A DNA stretch of 64,000 nt, taken from Robertmurraya korlensis. Its GTDB lineage: Bacteria; Bacillota; Bacilli; Bacillales; Cytobacillaceae. Location: the NCBI RefSeq assembly GCF_023715225.1, contig NZ_JAMBNS010000007.1:222732-286731 (forward strand). The letters are read 5' to 3'. The notes beneath the pieces are model-generated. The model made no database searches and was not told where the DNA came from. It saw only the letters and a program-made list of their open reading frames with translations. This document shows positions 23,598 through 33,161 of this stretch, piece after piece (positions within the stretch are counted from its first letter, which is position 1; each line of letters opens with the position of its first letter). Made by a program: the position numbers and the translations under genes.

Positions 23598-25325
23598 ATG
23601 AATTTATTGAAAAATCTCAAATTTGGACAGAAAATTGCTGTTCTCACCGTTAGCTTTTTTATTTTTCTTATTATTACAGGAATAACGTCCCTTGTTCAAA
23701 TTTCAGAAGTGAACTCGAATATTCAAACCCTAAATAATGAAAATCTCGTACCAATCGTCAAGCTAGAGTCCATTAAATCGGATATTGAATACATAAGAAC
23801 TCTAGCCAATTCACTTAAGGATGCTAGTGAAGATGAGGAAGAAATGCAATCCATTCAAGACAAAATCGTAGCACAAATGGCTAGTACAAATGAAAGCCTA
23901 GAAGAATATAAGAATAATAGTAACTACAATGAATTTATGGCTAGATACGATGAGTACATAGAGGCTGTAACATCTTTTCTTGAAAGCGATGGAGTAGGAA
24001 GTGTAGAGGAGCAGATGGAGGCTAATGTAGAAAGTCAGGGACCCCCTCAAGAAATGGTCTTACTAGATTCAACAAAAAAGGAAGCGGTAAGCGCACTTGA
24101 TAAAATCATCGATCTACAAATTGCACAAGCTGAAAGCACGTATAATGAGAGTGAGGCTGTTTACAAGACGACTTTAGTCATAACGATTATTGTAATTGCA
24201 ATTGCATTCGTGACCACTTTATTGCTTTCCATTTTTATTGCTAGATCAATAAGTATCCCTACAAGAAGGGTGACATCTAAGCTCAAGGAAATCTCAGAAA
24301 GTAACGGAGATCTTACGGGCCGTATTGGGTACGATAGTAAAGATGAGATTGGCGAGCTAAGCAAAAGTTTTGATACCTTTGTAGAAAAACTTCAAAGAAT
24401 CATAAAGGAAGTGGCTGGGTCCGCTGAAACGATTTCAGAATCGAGTGATCAGTTAACAGATGCAACAAGTGAAACGACAAAGTCACTTGAGCAAATCACT
24501 TATACGGTTTCAGAAATTGCCTCTGGAACTTCACAAAGTGCGGCAGTAATGGAGGAAACGACGGGTAACTTAATTGAAATGGCAAGCTTCTCTAGTCGTA
24601 CATCAAAAGCAACGAAACAAACAGCAGATAATACTCGACTGGTTCATGAGGCAGCTGTAAATGGCTCAAAAAAGATAACGGAAGTAGTATCTTCTATCTC
24701 AGATATTGCTGCATCGTCAAAGGATGTGACCATGGTCATTAATGAGTTGAATACCTCTTCAAATAAAATTAGTGATTTCATCCAGATCATTACCGGTATC
24801 TCTGCTCAAACGAATTTGTTAGCGTTAAATGCAGCGATTGAAGCAGCGCGAGCTGGAGAAGCAGGGAAAGGTTTCAGTGTTGTTGCCGATGAAATTCGTA
24901 AGCTTGCAGACGAAAGCAATCGGGCAGCCCTACAAATCTCAAATTTAGTTCAGGAAAACCAAGTGAAAACATCTTCTGCCGTTTCGTCTGTTCTAGAAGT
25001 AGAGGAGTTGGTAACAGCTGGAGTTGAGAAATCCAATGAAGTATCCGATGCCATTCAACATATTATTTCTCATATTCAAGAGATTTTACATGAGATTAAC
25101 CAAATTGATGCAGCAGCTGAAAAACAAGCATTATCAACAAATGAAATGGAAATGGCAATGAGTAATCTAGCACAGACAGCAGGAGAAACGGCTACAGGCA
25201 CTGATCAAATTCGTACCAGAATTTCAGAGCAACTCGCAACAATGACCAATATTGAGGGAACAACCGAACAGTTGTCTAAAATGGCAAAAACTCTACGAGA
25301 GTTAACGGCAGGATTCAAGATGTAA
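23598..25325 (+). CDS. Methyl-accepting chemotaxis protein
   Basis: Transmembrane chemoreceptor of 575 residues. TM1 at about 12-32, an extracytoplasmic helical four-helix-bundle-like sensor (about 35-185) rich in Glu and Ser, TM2 at about 192-214, HAMP at about 215-270 and the signalling domain to the end. The highly conserved tip reads [20 protein letters not shown], with Gln/Glu methylation helices on both sides. The ligand cannot be predicted. ATG start after GGAAGGAAG. No che genes are nearby. Confidence 0.92.
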   Translation: MNLLKNLKFGQKIAVLTVSFFIFLIITGITSLVQISEVNSNIQTLNNENLVPIVKLESIKSDIEYIRTLANSLKDASEDEEEMQSIQDKIVAQMASTNESLEEYKNNSNYNEFMARYDEYIEAVTSFLESDGVGSVEEQMEANVESQGPPQEMVLLDSTKKEAVSALDKIIDLQIAQAESTYNESEAVYKTTLVITIIVIAIAFVTTLLLSIFIARSISIPTRRVTSKLKEISESNGDLTGRIGYDSKDEIGELSKSFDTFVEKLQRIIKEVAGSAETISESSDQLTDATSETTKSLEQITYTVSEIASGTSQSAAVMEETTGNLIEMASFSSRTSKATKQTADNTRLVHEAAVNGSKKITEVVSSISDIAASSKDVTMVINELNTSSNKISDFIQIITGISAQTNLLALNAAIEAARAGEAGKGFSVVADEIRKLADESNRAALQISNLVQENQVKTSSAVSSVLEVEELVTAGVEKSNEVSDAIQHIISHIQEILHEINQIDAAAEKQALSTNEMEMAMSNLAQTAGETATGTDQIRTRISEQLATMTNIEGTTEQLSKMAKTLRELTAGFKM

Positions 25326-25334
25326 TAATACGAT

Positions 25335-25358
25335 AAAACCCACCATACGGTGGGTTTT
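25335..25358. terminator. Bidirectional terminator
   Basis: AAAACCCACC and GGTGGGTTTT form a perfect 10-bp stem around ATAC. It serves both the chemoreceptor gene and the convergent transporter gene, whose stops are 9 and 6 bases away. Confidence 0.85.
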
Positions 25359-25364
25359 ACTACA

Positions 25365-26615
25365 TTATGCAGACTTTGGTTCAGGTACTTTTGTTAATAT
25401 AATAAGACCAATAATAAATAAGATTACGAGGCTGAAAACACCACTGCTTGTATGGCCAGTTATTTGTGCAGTTGCTGCAACAAGGAGTGGCCCCATAATA
25501 GAGGCGAATTTTCCAAAGATATTATAGAAGCCAAAAAACTCATTAGACCGTTCCTTTGGTACAAGCTTTGCAAAGTAGGATCGACTTAATGCTTGAATTC
25601 CACCTTGCGATGAGGCTACAAGCATGGCCAGTATCCAGAAATCAGTGGCTGTCTCAAGGAAGAACGCATAAATACAAACAATGATATAGACCACGATTCC
25701 AACGTAAAGCATTCTTTTCTCGGAGAATTTTTCGGCAAGCTTCCCATACAGAATTGCAAAGGGAGCAGCAACAACTTGGGTAACAAATAAAACAATTAAT
25801 AATGTCGTAGAACCAATACCTAAATCCGTTCCATATGCAGTTGACATCGTAATAATAGTCCCAACACCATCGATGTAAAAGAAATACGCTAGTAAGAATA
25901 AAAACAAAGCCCGATACTTTTTAATTTCCCTAAAGGTTTCAGCTAGCCTTTTGAAGCTGCTTGCTACAGGCTTAGGGTCACGAGGAATGTAATATATTTG
26001 ATGTACATTTTTGAATATTGGTATCGAGAATAAGCCCCACCAAAGAGCGGTTATGACAAATGAGATTTGACTAGCTGAAGTCGTAGAGATGGGAATGATC
26101 TTAGATTGTGCAAGCATAATGAACGCAATACTAATGATAAAAGGAATGGTACTTCCGATATATCCAAGACTAAACCCACGTGCAGACACACGACTCATTC
26201 GATCCTCTGTGGCAACATCAACTAAAAAGGCATCATAAAATACATTCGATCCGGACGAACCTATTACAGCAATCGTGTAAAAGATTAAAAGCCAAAGCCA
26301 TTGATCGCTCGGAACAAAGGCTAATGCTGCTGTCATTGAGATCCCTAATGCAACAAAGAAGGTGAAAAACTTTTTCTTAAAGCCTTGATAATCAGCAATT
26401 GTACCCAATATGGGTGCTAGTAGAGCAAGAATGGATGTTGCAATTGCAATAGTATAGCCTAAATACGCAGTTGAATCAGCGGCATCAATTCCGGAGTTAT
26501 TTGCTGCTGCCTTATAAAATAATGGAAAGACAGCAGTAGAGATAATGATAGAATAAGCAGAGCTTGCCCAATCATACATAATCCAGCTTTTCTCTTCTCT
26601 GTTAAAGCGCTTCAT
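25365..26615 (-). CDS. MFS transporter, UMF1 family
   Basis: Membrane protein of 416 residues, about 12 helices. The opening EEKSWIMYDWASSAYS and the Asp-rich cytoplasmic turn APILGTIADYQGFKKK are the marks of the UMF1/Atg22-like branch of the major facilitators; SQGGIQALSRSYFAKLVP belongs to the same family. Substrate unknown, with amino acid efflux a possibility from the yeast relative. I chose ATG 26615, preceded by AAGGGGGA; the open frame extends to 26666 without a ribosome site. Confidence 0.82.
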   Translation of the reverse strand: MKRFNREEKSWIMYDWASSAYSIIISTAVFPLFYKAAANNSGIDAADSTAYLGYTIAIATSILALLAPILGTIADYQGFKKKFFTFFVALGISMTAALAFVPSDQWLWLLIFYTIAVIGSSGSNVFYDAFLVDVATEDRMSRVSARGFSLGYIGSTIPFIISIAFIMLAQSKIIPISTTSASQISFVITALWWGLFSIPIFKNVHQIYYIPRDPKPVASSFKRLAETFREIKKYRALFLFLLAYFFYIDGVGTIITMSTAYGTDLGIGSTTLLIVLFVTQVVAAPFAILYGKLAEKFSEKRMLYVGIVVYIIVCIYAFFLETATDFWILAMLVASSQGGIQALSRSYFAKLVPKERSNEFFGFYNIFGKFASIMGPLLVAATAQITGHTSSGVFSLVILFIIGLIILTKVPEPKSA

Positions 26616-26698
26616 AAGATTCCCCCTTGGATGGTTACTTCCATTTTCACATAAAAATAGCTTCATAGATTAGTTTTGGAACTATTTTTACAAACCTT

Positions 26699-27985
26699 TT
26701 ACATTATTAGTAACTTTTCTAGCACTCTCCCATCAACTGCCCCTAAGTCGAGTCCAAGGAGGCGAGCGAGTGTTGGACCTTCATCAATAAGCCTCATAGA
26801 TGTGAGGACTTGACCGGTTTGGATTCCATTACCGCTTGCAATAAAGATGGTATTGTAGTCACTTTTTTCTGGTGAATAGCCATGGCAAGCTTTTGTATAC
26901 TTTTTTGATGCAACGTCTGTTTCTGTAACTTCATCAATAAATGCGCCTTCAAATGATTCATGAAAGTAATATCCTCTAACTGCTTCTAACATTAAGCTGC
27001 AATTTGGGTCTGCCCCGAATTGAGAAGCTTCTTTTGAAGACCAAATTGCTTCGATTTCAGAACGGTTCAGTAATTCACGAACACGTCTCAATGTCTCTTG
27101 GTCTTGATCCTTTATATAGATATATGCAGATCCATCACAGCTTTTGCAGTAAGCCTTCCAGTGGGTAACTTGATTATTTTTCCCTGCTTGTAGAAGACCG
27201 TGCTCACGAAAAAGTACGTTAGGTTTTAACACTTTAGACTCATCGAGGGCACTGTGATCACCTAATATGATTAAAGTAGATTGATGGAAAATTCCTGCAG
27301 TCTGTAGTGCATCCATTATGCGGCCGAGTCTTTGGTCATGTCGCTTAATTGCTGCAATTGCTTCTTTTGATGAAAAACCAGTTTCATGCCGCTTCGTGTC
27401 AAGATCGGTAAAATGGATCAACATGAGGTTGGGCTTTTTCATACGAATCGTTTCAACAGCGGCTTCAAGTACGAAGTCATCGAGCTCTGGTTGGGAAAGT
27501 CCCTTTCTGATATGGCCGAATTTCTTGTTCATTTCAAGCTGATAAAGAGAGCTTCCGTTCACTAAAGAAACAGGGATTTGGTGATGCCATCGACGATTGG
27601 CGAAGATCTCGGGCATATTATAGTCAATATTTGCTTTTGCGGTTACAGGCCAAAGAAGAGCAGCTGTACTCATCCCTTTTTGTTTAGCTTCATCATATAA
27701 GGTGGTACCTTGGATATCTCTTCTGTACCAATACCAATCTGGTGAGACCCTTCCAGGTTGAAGTAAGGTGTTGTTAATTATTCCATGATTTTTTGGTAGT
27801 TTTCCAGTAACGATTGTTGCGTGACATGGATATGTTACAGAGGGATAAATCGTCTGGACATTTTTGCAATAAGAGCTATTTTTTAGTAGCCTTTGAAAAT
27901 TTGGTAGTGCTTCTAGTAGTGGAAAATCTAAGCTTGATAAGCAGTCAAACGAAATGACAATTAAATGGTCAGTCAAACGCTCCAT
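26699..27985 (-). CDS. Alkaline-phosphatase superfamily phosphodiesterase (ENPP type)
   Basis: Type I phosphodiesterase/nucleotide pyrophosphatase-like protein of 428 residues. The metal/nucleophile region reads SFDCLSSLDF at the start, then YPSVTYPCHATIVTGKLP, in which Thr is the usual nucleophile. Later metal ligands are HFTDLDTKRHETG, ILGDHS and KACHGYSPE. There is no signal peptide, so a cytoplasmic location is predicted. The physiological phosphodiester is unknown. A CodY-like site lies 57 bases upstream of the start. It is transcribed in the same direction as the UMF1 gene, with an 83-base gap. Confidence 0.8.
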   Translation of the reverse strand: MERLTDHLIVISFDCLSSLDFPLLEALPNFQRLLKNSSYCKNVQTIYPSVTYPCHATIVTGKLPKNHGIINNTLLQPGRVSPDWYWYRRDIQGTTLYDEAKQKGMSTAALLWPVTAKANIDYNMPEIFANRRWHHQIPVSLVNGSSLYQLEMNKKFGHIRKGLSQPELDDFVLEAAVETIRMKKPNLMLIHFTDLDTKRHETGFSSKEAIAAIKRHDQRLGRIMDALQTAGIFHQSTLIILGDHSALDESKVLKPNVLFREHGLLQAGKNNQVTHWKAYCKSCDGSAYIYIKDQDQETLRRVRELLNRSEIEAIWSSKEASQFGADPNCSLMLEAVRGYYFHESFEGAFIDEVTETDVASKKYTKACHGYSPEKSDYNTIFIASGNGIQTGQVLTSMRLIDEGPTLARLLGLDLGAVDGRVLEKLLIM

Positions 27986-28041
27986 AAATGGCCTCCGTTA
28001 TGTAGTTTGAAATCTATCTTCATCATATCAAAAAGGATTTC

Positions 28042-28056
28042 AATTTTCAGAAAAAA
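28042..28056. promoter_or_regulatory. CodY-box-like site
   Basis: AATTTTCAGAAAAAA matches AATTTTCWGAAAATT at 13 of 15 positions. It is 57 bases upstream of the phosphodiesterase start codon, a position from which it could block its promoter. Confidence 0.4.
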
Positions 28057-28069
28057 ATAGAAGGCTACA

Positions 28070-28100
28070 GAAAAAAGACGATGGAGTGAACTCCATCGTC
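28070..28100 (-). terminator. Terminator of inhA
   Basis: GACGATGGAG (28077-28086) pairs perfectly with CTCCATCGTC (28091-28100). On the minus strand it is followed by TTTTTT. It lies just past the inhA stop codon. Confidence 0.9.
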
Positions 28101-28110
28101 CGACGTAGTC

Positions 28111-30489
28111 TTATTTAATTAGAAGTATCTTACCAACTGTTCCATCAGCGCTTTGGCCAATCACACGAACTTTTAATCCGTATTGAGGTACGTTACGACC
28201 GGCATCGACCAAACCTTTGTTTGAATAATCTGCACTGTCATCAAATAATGGAGAGCGTTGAGTAAAATGATCTTTCATAGTGATTCCTAGAGTACTAGAG
28301 TAATCTAAGAACATTTTATCTGTTTTATTAACATTGAAGGCTGCATCGTGAATTTGGTAGCGAGTAGAACCAACTGCACCGTCACTCCAGTAGTTTGTGT
28401 GCTGATCCGCGTCAACGACACCAACAAAACCATCACCAGGGTGAATTCCTGTCCAGTTAGAATCGAACTTTTTATCAACATACCAAACAACTAATCCTTC
28501 ATCATAACTCATTAAGCTAGCACCACGACGAATATTCGCTAACCCTTCGTCAACGCCGTTGTGGCTACGCCATTCAAGCAAATAGTAATGCTCGGAAGTA
28601 ACAACTCCATTTGATTTTGAGAAGCCGTGAGATACGAAAGACGATTCACCCTCAGCATCATCAAATACAACTTGTTCTCCGTTAACACTTACTGCTACAT
28701 CGTCTACATATAGACCTGGATTTACTGCTGCTACATCAGTCCAGTAGTTAATGGATAATGAAACTTTTTGACCAGCATATGCTGAAAGGTCAAATTCTGC
28801 ATCCACCCATTTACCATTTGAAGAGCCTGTGATTCCATGTCCAGGGTTTTGGTCATGTGGATCCGTTTCTGTAGTAAGGTTTCCTGGAATGGTCTTACCA
28901 TTAACTTGAACCGAAGCATAATCCCAATCAACTTCAATGTCGTACCATGTTTTGAATGTCAACTTTGCTGATGTTGCATTCGTTAAATCAAGAGTGGTCG
29001 AAAGAGAGTTATTTAAATTATTTGCACTACCTGAGAAATACATGGAGTCCCCACTGTATGGAGAAGTGATGACGGTTTCTTTGTCAGGAAGTGTTACTTT
29101 TAACACGTCGTTATTCGTACCTTTTGAGGCTGCTTCATCAAGAAGGACTTCAACGCCTGCCTTAGAGACATCAGCAATGTCAATTTCAGTGCCTGTTTGC
29201 CAGTTGCCACCAGCTGAAGCTTGTAGCATTTCTTTCATGTATGGGCTAAAGCCGGTTGGCATAGAACCAGGAAGGTCACCTGCCCAGCTGCCACTTGCCA
29301 TAATAGACCAGTAGGCAACAGCCTCTCCAGCTCCAGTATATTGAGTGTCATACTCATCTGGAAGACCTAAATCGTGACCGAATTCGTGAGCCATGACTCC
29401 GACAGCACCGTCTTCAGGTTCAACTGTGTAGTCGTAAGCAGCCATTGTTCCACCCCAGTAAGGGACAGTTGCTGTAGTACCTGGAATTCTTGTTACAGAA
29501 CCAAGATTCCAACGGTGAGACCAAATCGCGTCTCCACCTATTTTTCCACCGCCTGCTTCTTCACCAACACCAGAGTGAATGACCATTAGATGGTCAACGA
29601 GACCGTCTGGCTCAAGGTAATTTCCATCGCCATCAAGATCGTAACGATCCCATTCGTCGTAGTCTTCAAGATTAACATTTGGATCATCTGCTGCAGCTTT
29701 GAGTGCTTCAGTAATTAACGTTCGAGGTCGTGCATCACTACCGTCTGGGGTAGGAACATTACCACCGTAGTAAGCAGCCGGTTGACTTGCTTTGTACCAT
29801 CCAGCGACTGTACCTTCAACAGAGTAGCTGCCACCAGATTGTTGTTCATAATATTGTTTCATAGATACATAGGTTTTGCCATCTGGCCCTTTCCAGCCAC
29901 CTGTTCCAAATAGCATGTCCTGATAGTGAGCTTGCGAGTACGCTTCATCACCCTTGTAGTACATGTCGGTTTCTTCTGGAGTGAGTGTATTGTGAGGGAG
30001 GTCAGGGTATTCCATTAGCACAACGAGTACTTTATCTGTTCTCATGCCTCCGTCCCATGCTTCTTCTTGAACAGAGTCAACGGCTTGCTTCTTTGTCTGA
30101 CCAAGCTTGTTTCCCTTACCATTTGTTAAGTTAGAGTTTTTCATTTCCTTTTGAAGAGCGGTCCGAACATCTTCTTCCTTTTCATGGAGTTCACCAGCTT
30201 CCTTTTCAGCTGATGTTGCTTTGTTTTGTAGGAATTTGTTTAAAGCTTTTTCTGCGTCTGCTGGGCTTGCATTTTGTGCGATTTTACCAGAAGCTTTTAG
30301 CATTTTGATTAATCGCTCGTCATTGGCAATTCCGAGGTCAAATGGGGAGCCACTTGCATGTGAGTGGGAAGCGTGTGAATCACTTGCTGATTCTGCTGCT
30401 ATTTTTGAACTAGTTGGTAGAGTGGTAGAAAGCATCCCTACACTTAGTGCCAAAGCAGCGGCTGAGGATATAACTTTTGAGATTTTCAA
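28111..30489 (-). CDS. inhA: Secreted immune inhibitor A-type metalloprotease (M6)
   Basis: Exported zinc protease of 792 residues. A Sec signal peptide (about residues 1-34: KISKV, then a hydrophobic Ala/Leu core, then a TSSKIAAES cleavage region) is followed by a propeptide. The catalytic motif HEFGHDLGLPDE is at 368-379 (HExxHxxGxxD, M6 family). A Ca-binding-like DLDGDGNYLEPDG stretch and C-terminal beta-sandwich/MAM-like regions (about 490-620) follow. Homologues in the B. cereus group degrade host antibacterial peptides and surface proteins; in this genome a nutritional role is as likely. Start TTG 30489 after GGAGGG. A CodY-like site lies upstream. Confidence 0.9.
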   Translation of the reverse strand: MKISKVISSAAALALSVGMLSTTLPTSSKIAAESASDSHASHSHASGSPFDLGIANDERLIKMLKASGKIAQNASPADAEKALNKFLQNKATSAEKEAGELHEKEEDVRTALQKEMKNSNLTNGKGNKLGQTKKQAVDSVQEEAWDGGMRTDKVLVVLMEYPDLPHNTLTPEETDMYYKGDEAYSQAHYQDMLFGTGGWKGPDGKTYVSMKQYYEQQSGGSYSVEGTVAGWYKASQPAAYYGGNVPTPDGSDARPRTLITEALKAAADDPNVNLEDYDEWDRYDLDGDGNYLEPDGLVDHLMVIHSGVGEEAGGGKIGGDAIWSHRWNLGSVTRIPGTTATVPYWGGTMAAYDYTVEPEDGAVGVMAHEFGHDLGLPDEYDTQYTGAGEAVAYWSIMASGSWAGDLPGSMPTGFSPYMKEMLQASAGGNWQTGTEIDIADVSKAGVEVLLDEAASKGTNNDVLKVTLPDKETVITSPYSGDSMYFSGSANNLNNSLSTTLDLTNATSAKLTFKTWYDIEVDWDYASVQVNGKTIPGNLTTETDPHDQNPGHGITGSSNGKWVDAEFDLSAYAGQKVSLSINYWTDVAAVNPGLYVDDVAVSVNGEQVVFDDAEGESSFVSHGFSKSNGVVTSEHYYLLEWRSHNGVDEGLANIRRGASLMSYDEGLVVWYVDKKFDSNWTGIHPGDGFVGVVDADQHTNYWSDGAVGSTRYQIHDAAFNVNKTDKMFLDYSSTLGITMKDHFTQRSPLFDDSADYSNKGLVDAGRNVPQYGLKVRVIGQSADGTVGKILLIK

Positions 30490-30629
30490 ATTTTTCCCTC
30501 CATCCTATGGTCTATGTTACTAGTTGAAAAGGTATGTAAAATTTCAATTATTTAGTAACACGAGTGATTCAAATATATCAGAATAATTTGAAAATGTTTA
30601 TAGGGAAAAGTGACTGATTATTCTTTTAA

Positions 30630-30644
30630 TAATATCTGAAAATT
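30630..30644. promoter_or_regulatory. CodY-box-like site between inhA and the flavodoxin gene
   Basis: TAATATCTGAAAATT matches the CodY consensus at 12 of 15 positions, about 140 bases upstream of inhA and on the far side of the flavodoxin start. CodY commonly represses secreted proteases, so inhA is the more plausible target. Confidence 0.35.
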
Positions 30645-30778
30645 TTGTGAATATTTTACTATAAAAAGGTATCTAAGAAGTGGTGTTGGTAATATAGAAT
30701 ATAGAAGGGATTTACCTATGGTTTAAAGGGCAACTAAAAGTAAGGTTTGAGTCGAAAAGGGAGAAAGGAGGAGAAAAT

Positions 30779-31252
30779 GTGAGTATTTTAATCATTTATG
30801 CAACGAAGCATGGAACGGTAGAAAAGTCGGCAAACCTGCTAAAAGAGAAGTTTAGCGATGTTGAGGTAGTGAATATTTTAAAGGATAAGGTACTAGGTCT
30901 TTCTAACTATTCGACAGTAATAATAGGGGGAAGTATCTATATGGGGAGAGTTCAAAAAGAACTCACATCCTATATGGAAACCCATCTAGAAGCCTTACTT
31001 TCAAAAAAAGTTGGATTATTTTTATGCGCAGGACACCCGGACCAATCTGTCATAGAAGAGGAGTTTAATCAAGCATTTCCTCAAAGCTTAATAGACCAGG
31101 CAGTTGCTAAGGATGTATTTGGATATGAACTGGACTTCGCAAAAATGAATATGCTAGAAAGATTCATCATCAAAAAAGTTCACAAAGTCAAAGAAAGCCA
31201 ATACAATCTAGACGAAACCAAGATCGCCCACTTCGCAAACAAATTAAGGTGA
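30779..31252 (+). CDS. Flavodoxin-like protein
   Basis: FMN-binding flavodoxin-fold protein of 157 residues of the Flavodoxin_5/HemG-like group: the phosphate-binding loop YATKHGTVEKSA is at 7-18, IIGGSIYMGRV follows near 48, and a C-terminal helix contains the FIIKKV segment. It may be an electron carrier or an oxidoreductase of the HemG kind; the substrate is unknown. GTG start at 30779 after AAAGGAGGAG. The last codon AGG and stop TGA belong to a dispersed hairpin repeat, so the original C-terminus may have been altered by it. Confidence 0.78.
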   Translation: MSILIIYATKHGTVEKSANLLKEKFSDVEVVNILKDKVLGLSNYSTVIIGGSIYMGRVQKELTSYMETHLEALLSKKVGLFLCAGHPDQSVIEEEFNQAFPQSLIDQAVAKDVFGYELDFAKMNMLERFIIKKVHKVKESQYNLDETKIAHFANKLR

Positions 31253-31309
31253 CAGACACCTTCCGTGGACAAATCAAGCTGATTTGTCCACGTGGGGCGC
31301 ACAGTCACC
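31248..31309. repeat. GTGGACA-type hairpin repeat between flavodoxin and pepT genes
   Basis: Outer arms GGTGAC/GTCACC enclose a perfect inner stem CGTGGACAAATCA/TGATTTGTCCACG around AGC. It starts inside the flavodoxin stop codon and ends two bases before the pepT stop, filling the whole convergent gap, so it probably terminates both genes. It is related to the elements at 32682-32773. Confidence 0.8.
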
Positions 31310-31311
31310 TT

Positions 31312-32547
31312 TTAGTTAGCTTTTTCTTCAAATAGTCGAGCGATTTCCACTATCACATTTGTTGCCTTTAGCATGTTATCAATGGAGATAAACTCAAATT
31401 TCCCGTGGAAGTTCTCTCCGCCGGTGAAGATATTTGGTGTTGGTAGACCCATATAGGAAAGTTGAGAACCATCCGTTCCTCCACGAATGGGCTCGATAAT
31501 TGGTTCAATGCCAAGCTTAGTCATTGCCTCGTAAGCAATATCCACAATCTCTTTAACTGGTTCAATCTTTTCTCTCATATTAAAGTATTGATCGTGAAGC
31601 TCAAGCTCAATGGTTCCTTGGCCGTACTTCTCGTTCAAGTTAATAGCAATTTTCTCCATTGTAGCTTTTCTATTATTGAAGCTTGTGCGATCAAAATCTC
31701 GAATAATGTAACTAAGAACAGTCTTTTCAACATCCCCATGGAAGGAAAGAAGATGGTAGAAGCCTTCATAGCCTTCTGTATATTCAGGTGCTTCTTCACT
31801 TGGAAGGAGGCTGTTTAGTTCCATTGCAATCTTAGCTGAGTTAACCATTTTACCTTTAGCCGTACCCGGGTGAATATTATTTCCTTTGATTGTTATCTTT
31901 GCAGCAGCAGCACTAAAGCTTTCGTATTGAAGTTCGCCAATCGGTCCTCCATCCACTGTATATGCATATGTGGAAGCGAATTTATCAACATCAAATTTAT
32001 GTGGTCCACGTCCAATTTCCTCATCTGGTGTAAACGCGACACGAATTTTCCCATGTTTAATCTCTGGATGCTGAACAAGATAGTCCATAGCAGTCATAAT
32101 TTCAGCAATTCCCGCTTTGTTATCAGCACCAAGTAAAGTAGTTCCATCGGTTGTAATCAAATGGTGTCCGATATAATTTTTTAAATTAGGGAAATCCTTT
32201 GGTGAAAGAACAATATGTAAGTCTTCGTTGAGAACGATATCTTTACCGTCATAGTTTTCGTGAAGTAATGGATTTACTCCATTACCGGTAAAATCTGTAG
32301 CGGTGTCAAGATGGGCTAAGAAACCAATCGTTGGAACCTCTTTATCTGTATTTGCTGGAAGGGTGGCCATAACATAGCCATTTTCATCTATACTAACATC
32401 TTCAAGGCCGATCGACTTTAGCTCATCTACAAGTTTATTGGCAAGTGTAAGCTGACCAGGGGTGGAAGGGCAGGTGTTGCTTTCATCATTTGATTGCGTG
32501 TCAATAACAACATAAGAAATAAAACGATCAATCAACTCGATTTTCAA
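31312..32547 (-). CDS. pepT: Peptidase T (tripeptide aminopeptidase)
   Basis: Cytoplasmic di-zinc M20B exopeptidase of 411 residues releasing N-terminal residues from tripeptides. Metal ligand motifs: [12 protein letters not shown] (His and its Asp), [12 protein letters not shown] (bridging Asp), TPDEEIGRG (catalytic Glu and ligand), TVDGGPIGE, and the C-terminal [15 protein letters not shown] with the last His. Length is as in other Bacillus PepT. Start TTG 32547; the ribosome site AAGGAG is about 13 bases away, rather far, so translation may be weak. Confidence 0.92.
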   Translation of the reverse strand: MKIELIDRFISYVVIDTQSNDESNTCPSTPGQLTLANKLVDELKSIGLEDVSIDENGYVMATLPANTDKEVPTIGFLAHLDTATDFTGNGVNPLLHENYDGKDIVLNEDLHIVLSPKDFPNLKNYIGHHLITTDGTTLLGADNKAGIAEIMTAMDYLVQHPEIKHGKIRVAFTPDEEIGRGPHKFDVDKFASTYAYTVDGGPIGELQYESFSAAAAKITIKGNNIHPGTAKGKMVNSAKIAMELNSLLPSEEAPEYTEGYEGFYHLLSFHGDVEKTVLSYIIRDFDRTSFNNRKATMEKIAINLNEKYGQGTIELELHDQYFNMREKIEPVKEIVDIAYEAMTKLGIEPIIEPIRGGTDGSQLSYMGLPTPNIFTGGENFHGKFEFISIDNMLKATNVIVEIARLFEEKAN

Positions 32548-32681
32548 AGCGCAATTCAGCTCCTTTTGGGTGATAATTAGGGTTACTAAATTTATATAAC
32601 TACAAGAATCATATTATCATAGGGGAAAACCAGTGTCATGTATCATTTTAACGAGGAAGAAAAGATAATTGTCCTCCTCTG

Positions 32682-32708
32682 GTGGACAAATTCACCCAAA
32701 GTGTCCAC
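32682..32708. repeat. Small GTGGACA hairpin
   Basis: GTGGACA (32682-32688) and TGTCCAC (32702-32708) form a 7-bp stem with a 13-base loop. It shares its core with the two larger hairpin repeats and looks like a partial copy beside the next one. Confidence 0.6.
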
Positions 32709-32712
32709 GAGC

Positions 32713-32773
32713 GGTGACAGACACCCTCCGTGGACAAAACAGCATAAAGTGTCCACGAAGGGTGTCTGTCACC
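32713..32773. repeat. Long near-perfect hairpin repeat upstream of pepT
   Basis: Arms of 24 bases: GGTGACAGACACCCT pairs perfectly with AGGGTGTCTGTCACC, and after one mismatch CGTGGACA pairs with TGTCCACG; the loop is 13 bases. It shares GGTGACAGACACC and GTGGACA with 31248-31309. No gene is contained; the open frame crossing it on the minus strand (32648-32884) has no protein character. Confidence 0.85.
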
Positions 32774-32790
32774 TGGTTTTGCACAGGGGT

Positions 32791-32883
32791 TGTGTATAAC
32801 TGTTGGTAGAGGGAGCCCTTTGTATACATATTCATGGTGAATTGTTAACATTATCCACATGACTGTGGATAATGTTGTGCACA
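32791..32883. promoter_or_regulatory. DnaA-box cluster with a 30-bp perfect dyad
   Basis: Perfect TTATNCACA boxes are TGTGTATAA (32791-32799, reverse), TTATCCACA (32851-32859) and TGTGGATAA (32864-32872, reverse); TTGTGCACA (32875-32883) is one mismatch away. The middle two face each other four bases apart inside an inverted repeat with 13-bp arms (32847-32876). The cluster lies between pepT and yfhD. Three consensus boxes in 82 bases suggest a DnaA-binding (titration or regulatory) site; no origin genes are nearby. Confidence 0.6.
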
Positions 32884-32898
32884 ACTTTATTCTCTTAC

Positions 32899-33063
32899 TT
32901 AGAACTGTTGGTTCTGGCCACTTTTTGCCCGCTTATCTGCTGCTTTTGAACGAGCCATTGCTTCTAAGTCGTCATGGTCCGCTAGGTCGCGACTAAATTC
33001 TACATCCAGTCCATCTGATTTCATATTTTTTGGTGTTTGTGGAAGTGTTTGTTTTTTGCTCAA
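32899..33063 (-). CDS. yfhD: YfhD-family small protein
   Basis: Not in a long open frame but clearly coding by similarity: about 54 residues containing LPQTPKNMKSDGLDVEFSRD and a charged Ala-rich tail ending GQNQQF. This matches the YfhD family, and the next genes are yfhE and yfhF as in B. subtilis. Function unknown; hydrophilic, possibly spore-associated. I prefer TTG 33063, eight bases after AAAGGGGC; ATG 33069 would leave only two bases. Confidence 0.75.
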   Translation of the reverse strand: MSKKQTLPQTPKNMKSDGLDVEFSRDLADHDDLEAMARSKAADKRAKSGQNQQF

Positions 33064-33087
33064 TGTCATTTGCCCCTTTCATAGAAA

Positions 33088-33120
33088 AAAGTACGGAAAT
33101 GTAACATATTCCCGTACTTT
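33088..33120 (-). terminator. Terminator between yfhE and yfhD
   Basis: AAAGTACGG (33088-33096) pairs with CCGTACTTT (33112-33120), with further partial pairing inside. On the minus strand it is followed by TTTTTT, so yfhD probably has its own promoter. Confidence 0.75.
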
Positions 33121-33161
33121 TATCCTTTACCTTTCTGGACATTGTTATGAATGGAAAAAGT

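Noticed and set aside
32648..32884. 78-codon open frame on the minus strand
   Set aside because: It runs through the hairpin repeats and the DnaA-box dyad, has repeated low-complexity peptides created by the inverted repeats and no ribosome site.
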